Positions 8,743-17,843 of a DNA stretch of 64,000 nucleotides are shown piece by piece. The stretch is from Sporosalibacterium faouarense. Its GTDB lineage: Bacteria; Bacillota; Clostridia; Tissierellales; VENL01. The stretch's first letter is position 1. The number at the start of each line of letters is the position of its first letter. The notes beneath the pieces are model-generated. The model was not told where the DNA came from. It saw nothing but the letters and a program-made list of their open reading frames with translations, and did not search any database. Position numbers and translations under genes: made by a program. The stretch is from contig NZ_JAETGO010000030.1 in assembly GCF_016765695.1 (NCBI RefSeq), forward strand, positions 1 through 64,000, given 5' to 3'.

Positions 8743-10830
8743 ATGGAAACTAACAAAGTAACTAAAATGAATACTGACGAGCTAGTATTTTCTCTAGATA
8801 TAGGAACTAGAACGGTAATTGGATTAGTAGGTAAATATAAAGATAATAACCTAGAGATAGTAGAGTCAGATATAATTGAACATGATGAGAGAAATATGTA
8901 TGATGGACAGATTCATGATATCGGAGGAGTTACAGAAATCGTTAGGAAAATAAAAGACAGATTAGAAAATAAGCTTGGGCAAAAACTGGACAAGGTTTCA
9001 ATAGCTGCAGCTGGTAGGGCTCTTGAGACATATAGAGTAATAGTAGAAAAAAACATTGAAAATATGCAAGAAGTCAATAAAAGAATTATTGAAGGTCTAG
9101 AAATGGAAGCAATACAAAAAGCTCAAGGAGCTGTAGAAAATCAGTCATCTGATGGAGGATCACAATATTATTGCGTTGGATACTCAGTTGTAAACTATCT
9201 ATTAGATGGAAATATCATTGAGAATTTAGAAGGTCATAGAGGACGTAAGGTTTCAGCCGATGTTTTGGCTACTTTTCTTCCTCATACAGTTGTAGATAGT
9301 CTCTATACAGTTATGAGTAGGGTAGGTTTGGAAGTAGTAAATCTGACTTTAGAGCCTATAGCTGCTATAAATGTGGCCATTAAAAAAAGTCTTAGACTGT
9401 TGAATTTAGCTTTAGTTGATATAGGAGCTGGAACTTCAGATATCGCAATAACAAAGGATGGAACAATTATTGCTTATGCTATGGCTTCAGTGGCTGGAGA
9501 TGAGATTACAGAGAAAATAGCAAAGACGTTTTTGTTAGATTATGACATAGCAGAAAAATTAAAGATTAGTTTAAACTCCAAAGATGAGCATAAATTTTAT
9601 GATGTTGTAGGTATAGAACATAATTTAACCACAGAAGAAGTATTAGATAGGATAAATGACGCAATTGAAGATTTAGCTAGAGAAATAGGAGATAAGATAT
9701 TGAAATATAATGAGAAGGCTCCCAGTGTTATTTTCCTTATTGGTGGTGGTAGTCAGATACCAAGATTAACAAACTATATCGCTAATTATTTAAAAATGCC
9801 TGAGCCAAGAGTGGTTGTTAGAGATACATCAATTATTGAAAACGTCAAGGGTATACCTGAAGCTCTAAATGGACCTAATGCAATAACACCTATAGGTATT
9901 GCTAAAACGGCAATAGACAGTAAATATAAGGATTTTTTAGAAGTAGTTATCAATGGACAAAAGGTTAAGCTATTTAATTCAAAACAAATAAAAGTATCTA
10001 ATGCTCTTATTTTAATTGGGTATAACCCAAGAGATTTAATTCCTAAGCGCGGAGAAGACTTTACTTACTATGTCAATAGTGAAAAAAAAGTTATTAAAGG
10101 CGATGTAGGTGAACCAGCTAAAATATATGTTAATGGAAGTGAAGCTAACTTAGAATATAGACTATTAAACGGAGATAACATAAAGGTCATTAAATCTACT
10201 TCAGGAGAAAAGCCACAAGCTCCTAGGATTTATGATTGTGTAAAAATGGTGAAAAGAGTTTTATTTAATGATCATGAAGTAAAACTTATTGAATCAATAA
10301 AGGTTAATAATGAGTTAATAACAGAAGATAGAACTATAAATGAACATGATAAAATAGAGGTTAAAGAAATCGATATACTTGGAGAGCTATTTAAAGCTCA
10401 AGATTTAAGTATTACTGAATATAATGTGAGGGTAAATGGGAATGAAGTAGAGGAAAACTATTTATTGCATCATGGAGATAAAATTGTTACTAAGAAAATC
10501 AAAATGGAAAATAATGCATCAAATGAGAATAAAGAAGAAATAGCAGATAAAAACAGCAATTCTTATAACAAGGAAAATATGGATATAAAAAACAATAAGG
10601 ATATTCCAGTTAAGAAAACAATTGAATTGATAATAAATGGTAGTGCAAAGATGATAGAATACGTAAAGAAAGATCTAATATTTGTTGACTTATTTAATTA
10701 TATTGATTTTGATTTATCAAAACCAAAGGGGATTATTATCCTTAAGGTGAATGGAAAAAAAGCTGAGTTTGCTCAAAAACTAAAAGATGGTGATAATATA
10801 GAAATTTACTGGGAAAAGCCAGAAATTTAG
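8743..10830 (+). CDS. FtsA-like ATPase-fold protein with C-terminal beta-grasp-like repeats
   Basis: A 695-residue protein. Residues 12-395 are an actin/FtsA-type fold: phosphate-1 loop FSLDIGTRTVIGLVG, SHS2-like insert, phosphate-2 loop LVDIGAGTSDIAIT and adenosine motif VIFLIGGGSQIPRL. It is much longer than FtsA (about 420). Residues 396-695 contain several units of a VNGxx...L.dGDxI pattern, near 460-483, 520-543, 562-585 and 667-690, resembling ThiS/MoaD-like beta-grasp domains; a polar linker (about 590-620) separates the last. AGAGGTG is 5 bases before the ATG. No ftsZ is near, so I do not call it ftsA. A cytoskeletal, PilM-like or membrane-adaptor role is possible. Confidence 0.7.
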   Translation: METNKVTKMNTDELVFSLDIGTRTVIGLVGKYKDNNLEIVESDIIEHDERNMYDGQIHDIGGVTEIVRKIKDRLENKLGQKLDKVSIAAAGRALETYRVIVEKNIENMQEVNKRIIEGLEMEAIQKAQGAVENQSSDGGSQYYCVGYSVVNYLLDGNIIENLEGHRGRKVSADVLATFLPHTVVDSLYTVMSRVGLEVVNLTLEPIAAINVAIKKSLRLLNLALVDIGAGTSDIAITKDGTIIAYAMASVAGDEITEKIAKTFLLDYDIAEKLKISLNSKDEHKFYDVVGIEHNLTTEEVLDRINDAIEDLAREIGDKILKYNEKAPSVIFLIGGGSQIPRLTNYIANYLKMPEPRVVVRDTSIIENVKGIPEALNGPNAITPIGIAKTAIDSKYKDFLEVVINGQKVKLFNSKQIKVSNALILIGYNPRDLIPKRGEDFTYYVNSEKKVIKGDVGEPAKIYVNGSEANLEYRLLNGDNIKVIKSTSGEKPQAPRIYDCVKMVKRVLFNDHEVKLIESIKVNNELITEDRTINEHDKIEVKEIDILGELFKAQDLSITEYNVRVNGNEVEENYLLHHGDKIVTKKIKMENNASNENKEEIADKNSNSYNKENMDIKNNKDIPVKKTIELIINGSAKMIEYVKKDLIFVDLFNYIDFDLSKPKGIIILKVNGKKAEFAQKLKDGDNIEIYWEKPEI

Positions 10831-10862
10831 ATTTTCTAATGGCATTAATCGGCCTCTTATTC

Positions 10863-10934
10863 ATAAAGACAAAATTATAATAATACAATTTAGTAAGCTA
10901 ATTTTGTATTTATGCAATATGTACTTGTCTTTAT
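10863..10934. repeat. Inverted repeat upstream of vanW-like gene
   Basis: ATAAAGACAA (10863-10872) and TTGTCTTTAT (10925-10934) are perfect complements. Inside them ACAAAATTA and TAATTTTGT can also pair. The right arm ends 3 bases before the AAGGAGG ribosome site of the next gene, so folding could influence its translation. It lacks a T run, so it is not a standard terminator. Confidence 0.5.
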
Positions 10935-10951
10935 AATAAGGAGGTTAATAA

Positions 10952-12343
10952 ATGTTTGATATAAATGCCAAGAAATTTTTTCAGATAAGTATAGGAATAA
11001 TTCTAACTATTGTAGTTGCCCTTATGATTTTTTCATATATTTTACTCAATAGAACAACTATATACGAAGGAATAAATATCAGTGGTGTAGATGTTAGTAA
11101 ACTTAATAGAATGGAAGCCATTGAAAAGCTACAGAATGAATTTGAAGATGAGATTAATAAATCAGTATTGATATTGAGGTATGAAGACTATATTTATAAA
11201 GCAAAATACAGTGACCTTGGAGTAGGATATGATTACTATAAAGCTGTAGAAGATAGCTTGGCAATTGGAAGACAAAAAAGTATAATTGAAAAATTAAAAG
11301 ATATTCTCCATGTTAGAATAAATGGTGGGAATATTGGGTTAGGATTATTATATGATGATAAGAAAATAGATAGAATTATAGAGGATGTCAGAAAAGATAT
11401 ATGTATAAATAGTGAAGATGCTAAAATTGAATATATTAATGGCAGTTTTAATATTACTCCAGAAGTAATTGGACAGAAAATAAACATTGACGTTTTTAGA
11501 ATGAGAATAATTGCTGCACTTAAATCCAGTAAAGAGGTAAAGGTTCCAGTAGAAAAAGACTTACCAAAGATTACGAAGAAAATGCTAGATAAAATAAAAG
11601 CAAATGTAGGAGGGTTCAGTACGTCCTTTGGAGGAAGTAGTGAAGCCAGAAAAAATAACATACAGGTGGCAACAATGAAGATTAATGGTCAATTGATTTT
11701 ACCTGGAGAAGTTTTTTCATTTAACAAAGCTACAGGTTTTAGGAATAGAGAAACTGGATATATGATATCTAAAGTCATTGTTGATGGTAAGTTTGTTGAT
11801 GACATAGGTGGAGGAGTTTGTCAAGTGTCTACCACCTTATATAATGCAGTTTTAAGAGCTGGACTAGAAATTGTTGAAAGAACTCACCATTCGTTACCTG
11901 TTGGATATGTACCTAAGGGTGCAGATGCAACAGTATCATATGGATATCTTGACTTAAAGTTTAAAAACAATTATGATTTTCCTATCTATATTAGGGGTTT
12001 AGCTAATTCATATGCGGTTACTTTTCAGATATATGGTGGGCAAATTAGTGGTAGTAGGTCTATTGATATAGTTTCTGAAATAGAAGAAAGAGTTGAACCA
12101 GATGTTGAAAAGAGAATAGATAATAATTTAGCTCCTTGGTCAACAGAGATACTTCAGCAAGGGAGATATGGCTATAAAGTTAAAACATATAGAGTTTTTT
12201 ATGAAGATGGTGAGGTTGTAAAAAGGGAATTAATTTCAGATGATTTTTATAAACCTAAAAAATATATAATAAGAGTTGGTCCAGGTAACTCTAAAACAAG
12301 TAGCATTCAAGATAACAATTACAAAGGAAGATTAGTTCAATAG
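10952..12343 (+). CDS. VanW family protein with N-terminal anchor
   Basis: A 463-residue cell-surface protein. One membrane segment (about 10-32, FQISIGIILTIVVALMIFSY) anchors it, followed by a peptidoglycan-binding-4-like domain starting GINISGVDVSKLNRMEAIEKL. Residues about 215-370 are the VanW domain, with the hallmarks PGEVFSFNKATG, GGGVCQVSTTLYNAVLRAGL, ERTHHSLPVGYVPKGADATV and YPDFPIYI-like (NNYDFPIYI). A charged C-terminal region follows. VanW was named in vanB-type glycopeptide-resistance clusters but is widespread in clostridia; its activity is unknown. AAGGAGG lies upstream of the ATG. Confidence 0.88.
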   Translation: MFDINAKKFFQISIGIILTIVVALMIFSYILLNRTTIYEGINISGVDVSKLNRMEAIEKLQNEFEDEINKSVLILRYEDYIYKAKYSDLGVGYDYYKAVEDSLAIGRQKSIIEKLKDILHVRINGGNIGLGLLYDDKKIDRIIEDVRKDICINSEDAKIEYINGSFNITPEVIGQKINIDVFRMRIIAALKSSKEVKVPVEKDLPKITKKMLDKIKANVGGFSTSFGGSSEARKNNIQVATMKINGQLILPGEVFSFNKATGFRNRETGYMISKVIVDGKFVDDIGGGVCQVSTTLYNAVLRAGLEIVERTHHSLPVGYVPKGADATVSYGYLDLKFKNNYDFPIYIRGLANSYAVTFQIYGGQISGSRSIDIVSEIEERVEPDVEKRIDNNLAPWSTEILQQGRYGYKVKTYRVFYEDGEVVKRELISDDFYKPKKYIIRVGPGNSKTSSIQDNNYKGRLVQ

Positions 12344-12361
12344 ATAACAAGGGGGTAGCCT

Positions 12362-13039
12362 ATGGCTGTAGAAGAACTATATGACAAAAAGGTAAAGTGC
12401 CCAGTATGTGAAACCCAGTTCACATCCAAAAAAGTTAAATATTCAAAATTAAGAGTTAAAAGTAAGGATAGCGACCTATTAACCTATTATAAAGGAGAGA
12501 ATCCTTTAAAATATAATGTTTTTATATGTCCGATGTGTGGATATGCTGCAACGGAAGAAAAATATAATGATATTAGTAATGATAAAAAAGCTATAGTTAG
12601 GGATAAAATAACTTCAAGATGGAAAGAAAGAGAATTTTCTACTCCTAGAGTCATTGATGAAGCAATTATGTGCTATAAGCTGGCTCTAAATTGTGGAGAT
12701 GTTTTAGCTTTTAAGAAAGCATATAACGGGGGATTATGCCTAAGTATAGCTTGGTTATATAGGATGAAAAATGATAAGAAAAATGAAGGGAAATTTCTTG
12801 GATTCGCTCTTAACCTATTTGTTGAAGCTTATTCAACTGAATCACTGATTAACTCTTCGATTGATGAAATTACTCTAGCTTATTTAATTGGTGAAATACA
12901 AAGAAGATTAGGGAATACTGATGAAGCAATTAAATGGTTTAGTAATGTAGTTTCTCATTCGCTGATAAGCACAAAACCTAAAATTAAGAAATTAGCTAGA
13001 GAACAATGGAACTTAGTTAGAGAAAATCAAAAAGGGTGA
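12362..13039 (+). CDS. DUF2225 family protein
   Basis: A 225-residue cytoplasmic protein. The N-terminal half has two zinc-ribbon-like cysteine pairs, KVKCPVCETQF and FICPMCGYAA, as in DUF2225. The second half is helical and TPR-like (ALNCGDVLAFKKAYNGGLCL, GNTDEAIKWFSNVV). Function is not known. A GGGGG site lies before the ATG, 18 bases after the VanW gene, and its end overlaps the region of the next gene's ribosome site. Confidence 0.85.
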   Translation: MAVEELYDKKVKCPVCETQFTSKKVKYSKLRVKSKDSDLLTYYKGENPLKYNVFICPMCGYAATEEKYNDISNDKKAIVRDKITSRWKEREFSTPRVIDEAIMCYKLALNCGDVLAFKKAYNGGLCLSIAWLYRMKNDKKNEGKFLGFALNLFVEAYSTESLINSSIDEITLAYLIGEIQRRLGNTDEAIKWFSNVVSHSLISTKPKIKKLAREQWNLVRENQKG

Positions 13040-13044
13040 ATAAA

Positions 13045-13593
13045 ATGAACATATATTATGATAATTTTCCCACAGATATAGGTGAAATATGGATTGCATA
13101 TAGTCATGAGGGAATATTGAAATTAAGTTTGCCATCTGGAGACAAACAGAAGGATAAAAAAGAACTTATGGAATGGATTAAAAAGAATTTTGACAAAACT
13201 GGTAATTATAATGAAGATAAATTCTATAAAGAAAAGATAATGTCATATCTTAATGGAGTAAGAAAAGAGATAGATATACCTTTCAAGTTAGTCGGAACAG
13301 ACTTTCAAAAGAGAGTATGGAAAGCACTTACAGCAATTCCATTTGGCGAAGTTAGAACATATAAAGAAATTGCATCTGCAATTGGTAATGAAAAAGCATC
13401 CCGTGCCGTTGGTATGGCCAATAATAGAAATCATTTACCTATAGTAATACCTTGTCACAGGGTTATCGGCAGTAATGGAAACTTAGTAGGTTATGGTGGC
13501 GGATTACATACTAAGATTAAACTTTTAGAATTAGAGGGTAATAAAATCACTATAGTAGAAAAGGGAGATAAAACTGAATATTTTTTAAGATAA
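13045..13593 (+). CDS. ogt: Methylated-DNA-[protein]-cysteine S-methyltransferase
   Basis: A suicide repair protein that moves alkyl groups from O6-alkylguanine to its own cysteine. The acceptor motif IPCHRVIG is present (Cys137), preceded by the DNA-binding helix SRAVGMANNRNHLP and IPFGEVRTYKEIA, and followed by GYGGGLHTKIKLLELEG. Length is 182 residues. I start at ATG 13045; the in-frame GTG at 13036 lies within the AAAGGGTG ribosome site. It is the last gene of the run with VanW and DUF2225. Confidence 0.93.
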   Translation: MNIYYDNFPTDIGEIWIAYSHEGILKLSLPSGDKQKDKKELMEWIKKNFDKTGNYNEDKFYKEKIMSYLNGVRKEIDIPFKLVGTDFQKRVWKALTAIPFGEVRTYKEIASAIGNEKASRAVGMANNRNHLPIVIPCHRVIGSNGNLVGYGGGLHTKIKLLELEGNKITIVEKGDKTEYFLR

Positions 13594-13623
13594 ATAGATA
13601 TATGCTAAGCATATATCTATTTA
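13591..13623 (+). terminator. Palindrome after ogt, possible terminator
   Basis: TAAATAGATATATGCT and its complement meet at a single central base. The T run after it is poor (TTATCTTT), so termination efficiency is uncertain. It directly abuts the dispersed element that follows. Confidence 0.5.
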
Positions 13624-13744
13624 TCTTTCGAGTGAATTTGTTCTGCTAAAGCAGAGAACATCAGGTTTCAGATGGAGACTCTACTTCACCTGAAGGAAGT
13701 CTTATCTCCCACTTCTATAAGTGGCAGTCTTACTAAAAGATAAA
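13620..13744 (+). repeat. Dispersed palindromic element, copy 2 (complete)
   Basis: A 125-base unit closed by TTTATCTTT (13620-13628) and its complement AAAGATAAA (13736-13744). Inside are a TCTGCT/AGCAGA hairpin, a TCAGGT...ACCTGA pair and a CCACTT/AAGTGG hairpin. The first two-thirds match 1-69 on the opposite strand. The ordered set of hairpins suggests either a small non-autonomous mobile repeat or a structured RNA. No transposase is in the window. Confidence 0.6.
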
Positions 13745-14026
13745 TATTCTGACAATTCATAAAATTGTAACTGTTTTACAATTGGTTAAATACTACAAAA
13801 AACTATCCGTATATTAGAAGAAAAAAGGTAGAATTTTGTATGATTTACCAAAAACACAAATAAAATCTAGTCTTATAGTAAATTATAGTTTCTAATTTAA
13901 TAGATATAGATTATGTAAAACTTGAATTGTTTAGTCAAAACATACAAAGGGATTTTAAAAGTTTGATGGAATTAATTAGTGTAATGCAATTTAGTTTCAT
14001 CATTAAATATAAAATGGAGGGGTAAG
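13745..14026. other. Intergenic leader of the nucleobase permease gene
   Basis: About 280 AT-rich bases. A small AATTGTAA/TTACAATT hairpin lies near 13762-13783. I looked for a purine or PRPP riboswitch, as expected before such permeases, and saw no match. No clear promoter. Confidence 0.4.
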
Positions 14027-15361
14027 ATGGATAGTGGAGGAAAGATCGTGAACACAGAGGTAGAGCAAAAGGATGAGCTATTATATCATATTAATGATAA
14101 GCCTTCATTAGCAGTTGCTATACCGTTGGCAATCCAAAATATTGTTGCAGCTTTTAGTGGCATTATTGCAGTTCCACTGGTAGTAGGTTCAGCAATCGGA
14201 CTAACACCAGAACAAATGACGTTTATCGTTAATGCAACCTTATTTATGGCAGGAGTAGCAACTTTTATTCAAGCATATGGAATAGGACCTATTGGTTCGA
14301 AATTACCATGTATTATGGGTACTGACTTTACTTTTGTTGGACCATCAATCGCTGTTGGTAGTACTATGGGATTACCGGGGATTTTTGGAGCAACAATACT
14401 AGGTTCTTTTGTAGAAATCATCTTAAGTAGATTTATTAAGCCATTAATGAGGTTCTTCCCACCGGTTGTTACTGGGACAGTTGTTTCTCTAATAGGGCTA
14501 ACAATTATGCCAGTTGCAGTTGATTGGGCTGCAGGTGGAACTGGAGCGTCTGATTATGGTAGCTTGGAAAACATTTTCCTTGCATTAGTGGTTATGGCAA
14601 TAATAGTTGTATTAAATCAATGGGGGAAAGGATTCACTCGTGCAGGGGCAATATTAATAGGTATAATTGTTGGCTATTTTGTTTCGTATTTCATGGGAAA
14701 ATTAGACTTTAGTCAAGTTACAAATGCTAGTTGGGTGTCATTCCCGACTCCATTTAAATATGGTGTTAAATTTAGTCTTCCAGCACTATTAGCTTTTATA
14801 CCAGCTTATTTAGTTACTACAGTTGAAAGTATAGGTGACCTTTTAGCAGTAGGAGAAGCCAGTCAACATGATGTTTCTGGTGAAGAGCTAGGTGGAGGAT
14901 TATTAGCAGATGGTGTAGGTAGCTTCTTTGCAGGTATATTTAATGCTGGACCAAATACTTCTTTTAGCCAAAATGTTGGGATTATTCCTGTTACTGGAGT
15001 TGCAAGTAGATTTGTAATTATAATTGCAGGAGTAATTCTAATGATTTCTGGGCTATTACCTAAATTAGGAGCTCTAATTGCGATAATGCCAAATGCAGTG
15101 CTTGGGGGAGCAGGAATTATTATGTTTGGTATGATAGCAGTAGGAGGATTCAAGATTCTTCAAAAAGTTAATTTTACAAGAAGAAATAGTCTTGTTGTAG
15201 CAATATCTATAGGATTAGGTATGGCAGTGGTTGTTAGACCCGATGTATTAAGTCATTTACCAAATGGATTACAAGTAGTTCTTAGCTCTGGTATAGCGAC
15301 AGGAACAATAACTGCGTTACTTTTAAACTTAATATTACCTAATACAAAGGTAGCAGAATAA
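14027..15361 (+). CDS. NCS2 family uracil/xanthine permease
   Basis: A 444-residue membrane transporter of the nucleobase:cation symporter-2 family with about 14 membrane segments. It imports uracil or purine bases with protons. Family motifs are visible: IPLAIQNIVAAFSGIIAVPL, FIQAYGIGPIGSKLPCIMGTDFTFVGP, the TTVESIGDLLAVGEAS helix with the substrate-binding Glu, and the NAGPNTSFSQNVGIIPVTGV motif. Those motifs are closest to the xanthine/uric acid branch, but the substrate is not certain. GGAGGGG is 4 bases before the ATG. It is a single-gene unit ending in a terminator. Confidence 0.9.
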   Translation: MDSGGKIVNTEVEQKDELLYHINDKPSLAVAIPLAIQNIVAAFSGIIAVPLVVGSAIGLTPEQMTFIVNATLFMAGVATFIQAYGIGPIGSKLPCIMGTDFTFVGPSIAVGSTMGLPGIFGATILGSFVEIILSRFIKPLMRFFPPVVTGTVVSLIGLTIMPVAVDWAAGGTGASDYGSLENIFLALVVMAIIVVLNQWGKGFTRAGAILIGIIVGYFVSYFMGKLDFSQVTNASWVSFPTPFKYGVKFSLPALLAFIPAYLVTTVESIGDLLAVGEASQHDVSGEELGGGLLADGVGSFFAGIFNAGPNTSFSQNVGIIPVTGVASRFVIIIAGVILMISGLLPKLGALIAIMPNAVLGGAGIIMFGMIAVGGFKILQKVNFTRRNSLVVAISIGLGMAVVVRPDVLSHLPNGLQVVLSSGIATGTITALLLNLILPNTKVAE

Positions 15362-15372
15362 GTTCATCACTA

Positions 15373-15398
15373 AAGACCCTTTTAAGGGTCTTTTTTTT
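15373..15398 (+). terminator. Intrinsic terminator after the permease gene
   Basis: AAGACCCTT, a two-base centre, AAGGGTCTT, then T8. Confidence 0.92.
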
Positions 15399-15469
15399 AT
15401 CTCCCGAAAAGGCTACATAAGCATATTATATAATAAATAATTTTGTAGCTTTTAAGGGGTGTGGTAATT

Positions 15470-16756
15470 ATGGATTATCCAATTGTATTTATACCAGGGA
15501 TTTTATCTTCAATGGGAAATGAAATAATCCCAGGTACAGGGAACTTGGGTTTCGGTTTGGCTGAACCAGTATATAGACCTATGCTAGATAATTTAAAATC
15601 ATTGGGATATAAGCTTGATGAAGACTTGTATGTATGTTTCTATGATTGGAAAAAAGAAAATCAATATAGTGTCCAGCAATATCTGATTCCAATGATTGAA
15701 AAAGTGAAGAAACAGACTAAAAAGAAAAAGGTGAATTTGCTTTGCCATAGTATGGGAGGATTAATGGCAAGGGCATATATCCAGGGAAATTCGTATAAAT
15801 ATGATGTTGATAAGCTAATAATGCTGGGAACGCCTAATCATGGTTCAGTAAGCTCTTACTTCTTTTGGGAGGGAGGACAGCTACCCTATGAAAGAGTAAA
15901 CAAAAATATATTTTTTAGATTATTATGGGAGGGCTTTGTCTGGATATTAAAAAATATCAAGGGAATGAAAAGTGATCTTATTACTCTTAGAGAAATGTTT
16001 CCTTCTATAAAGCAACTAATGCCAAGCTATGAATATGGCAACTATCTATATAGTAAGGATGAAGATGGAGTCAATAGGTTTATACCTATCAATAGAATGA
16101 AGGTTCAAAATGACTTCCTAAATAATCTAAATAAGAGTTCATCACTTATTCATATGAGAGGAGTAAATGCGTATTCCATCATTGGAGAAGGAAATAAGAC
16201 AGAAATGTATATTGGAGTTGATAGAAAAAAAACAGATAGTATGCTATGGGAGGATGGTATACCTAAATATGTTTCAAATACTTATAAAGGTGATGGCACT
16301 GTAACTACCAAGAGTTGTGCTGGTGTGTTTGAAAGAAATTATTATATTAATGAAAGTCACACAGGAATATTAGAGAATAGTAAAGAAGTTCTTGGCAAAA
16401 TTCTAAATAGAGAAGTTGTTCAGTATAGAGATATAAGATACATGGAAGAAAACAAAAATCTAAATATGATACTTGTGAAAGGAATAGCAGAATTATATAT
16501 CCATAAAGGAAGAAAGAGGTTAAAAGTAAATGGCGATATTAGAACATATGATGATAGACTAATTATTAAGAAAATAGATGAGAATAGCTACTGGATGGTA
16601 TATGATCCTGAATATCTTGCTAGAACAATAATTAGAATAATACCATTAAGTGAAACCAAGGGGAAACTAATAATTTTAAGGGGAAATGAAGATAGTAATC
16701 ATGAAGAAAAGACAGAAATAGAGATAGAAGAAACCTATATTTTGAGCATAAGATAG
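15470..16756 (+). CDS. Alpha/beta hydrolase, lipase/acyltransferase-like
   Basis: A 428-residue alpha/beta hydrolase. It has an oxyanion-type start (VFIPGILSSMGN), the nucleophile elbow LLCHSMGGLMARAYIQG and a DKLIMLGTPNHGS strand, as in LCAT/PGAP1-like lipases that act on membrane or triacyl lipids. Candidate acid and His residues lie around GDGTVTTKSC and NESHTGIL (typical of these lipases). The last 100 residues form an extra beta-rich tail. No signal peptide is seen, so a cytoplasmic location is likely. ATG 15470 is preferred; the in-frame GTG 15461 crowds the AAGGGG site. Substrate unknown. Confidence 0.78.
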   Translation: MDYPIVFIPGILSSMGNEIIPGTGNLGFGLAEPVYRPMLDNLKSLGYKLDEDLYVCFYDWKKENQYSVQQYLIPMIEKVKKQTKKKKVNLLCHSMGGLMARAYIQGNSYKYDVDKLIMLGTPNHGSVSSYFFWEGGQLPYERVNKNIFFRLLWEGFVWILKNIKGMKSDLITLREMFPSIKQLMPSYEYGNYLYSKDEDGVNRFIPINRMKVQNDFLNNLNKSSSLIHMRGVNAYSIIGEGNKTEMYIGVDRKKTDSMLWEDGIPKYVSNTYKGDGTVTTKSCAGVFERNYYINESHTGILENSKEVLGKILNREVVQYRDIRYMEENKNLNMILVKGIAELYIHKGRKRLKVNGDIRTYDDRLIIKKIDENSYWMVYDPEYLARTIIRIIPLSETKGKLIILRGNEDSNHEEKTEIEIEETYILSIR

Positions 16757-16866
16757 AATATAAAGAGTATTGAAGGTTAGAAATTTATCTGTTATTATTT
16801 TTATAGATACAGTATGTTATAATATTGATGTACCATAACAATAAAGGATAATGGAGGAATGATAAA

Positions 16867-17829
16867 GTGAACATAAGAAGAAACAAAGTATTACTACTAT
16901 TATTATCTTTACTATTAATTACATCCTTAATTTCAGGGTGCGTTAGGGTTAAAGAAGAGTATAGAGAAAAAGATCAAGATAATGATGATTTATCAAAGAT
17001 TGAGTTGCCAGATTCTGTATATCCAATGGAGATAGAAGACGGCTTTGGTAATAAGGTTACTTTAGATGGTAAGCCTTGGAGAATAATTTCATTAGCTCCA
17101 AATCATACAGAGATTCTCTTTAAACTAGGACTTGGAAATAGGATTGTTGGTGTTGACAGCTACTCTGATTATCCTGCTGAAGCTAAAGAAATTGAAAAAG
17201 TAGGAGACTCTGAAACAATTAATATTGAAAAAATAATTGAGCTTGATCCAGATTTAGTAATACAGTATGGACCTGGTGCTGAGGATGTAAACAAAAGTCT
17301 TAGAGATGCAGGAATAACACTATTAAGCTATGAGCCAGAATCAATTGATGATGTTATTAATCTCATAACAGAGTTAGGGAAAATTACTGATACTATGAGA
17401 ACTGCTAAGATGGAAACAGTTGTTATGCAAAGTAAGCTTGAATATATTACTCAGGTAGTAGAAGATGCAGAGAAAACAAAAGTATTTTATGAAGTATGGA
17501 ACGATCCTTTAATGACAGCTGGACCAGGAACATTTTTAAATGAACTTATTACTTTGGCTGGTGGAGAAAATATTGCTGCAGATGCTGAAGAAGGATATCC
17601 ACTTTTTGATACGGAACAATTAATTGAAAAGAATCCAGATGTATATATAGCTACAAAAGACAGCGATAAGGAAGAAATAATCAATAGACCTGGTTATGAT
17701 GAAATTAATGCCATTAATAATGACCGTATTTATTTACTTGAACCAAATATTATCTCAAGACCGGGACCTAGAATTGTAGATGGTTTAGAACTTATGGCTA
17801 AGACATTACACCCAGAGCTATTTGAGTAA
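16867..17829 (+). CDS. Iron-complex/cobalamin-type ABC transporter substrate-binding lipoprotein
   Basis: A 320-residue lipoprotein of the periplasmic-binding-protein-2 (BtuF/FhuD/FecB) family, the receptor for vitamin B12 or iron chelates. The lipobox is LISGC (Cys25). The mature protein shows PWRIISLAPNHTEILFKLGLG, VGVDSYSDYPAEA, the NIEKIIELDPDLVI hinge and the C-lobe with IEKNPDVYIAT and RPGPRIVDGLE. Translation starts at GTG, 8 bases after GGAGGA. It is followed after 14 bases by its permease gene. The ligand is not identifiable, and no B12 riboswitch or iron box was seen upstream. Confidence 0.88.
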   Translation: MNIRRNKVLLLLLSLLLITSLISGCVRVKEEYREKDQDNDDLSKIELPDSVYPMEIEDGFGNKVTLDGKPWRIISLAPNHTEILFKLGLGNRIVGVDSYSDYPAEAKEIEKVGDSETINIEKIIELDPDLVIQYGPGAEDVNKSLRDAGITLLSYEPESIDDVINLITELGKITDTMRTAKMETVVMQSKLEYITQVVEDAEKTKVFYEVWNDPLMTAGPGTFLNELITLAGGENIAADAEEGYPLFDTEQLIEKNPDVYIATKDSDKEEIINRPGYDEINAINNDRIYLLEPNIISRPGPRIVDGLELMAKTLHPELFE

Positions 17830-17843
17830 TAAAGAGCTGAGAT

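Noticed and set aside
13745-14026. Purine riboswitch before the NCS2 permease
   Set aside because: The conserved junction motifs were not present; only AT-rich sequence and a small hairpin.
16757-16866. Cobalamin riboswitch before the BtuF-like gene
   Set aside because: Only 110 bases, with a -10-like TATAAT but no B12-box.
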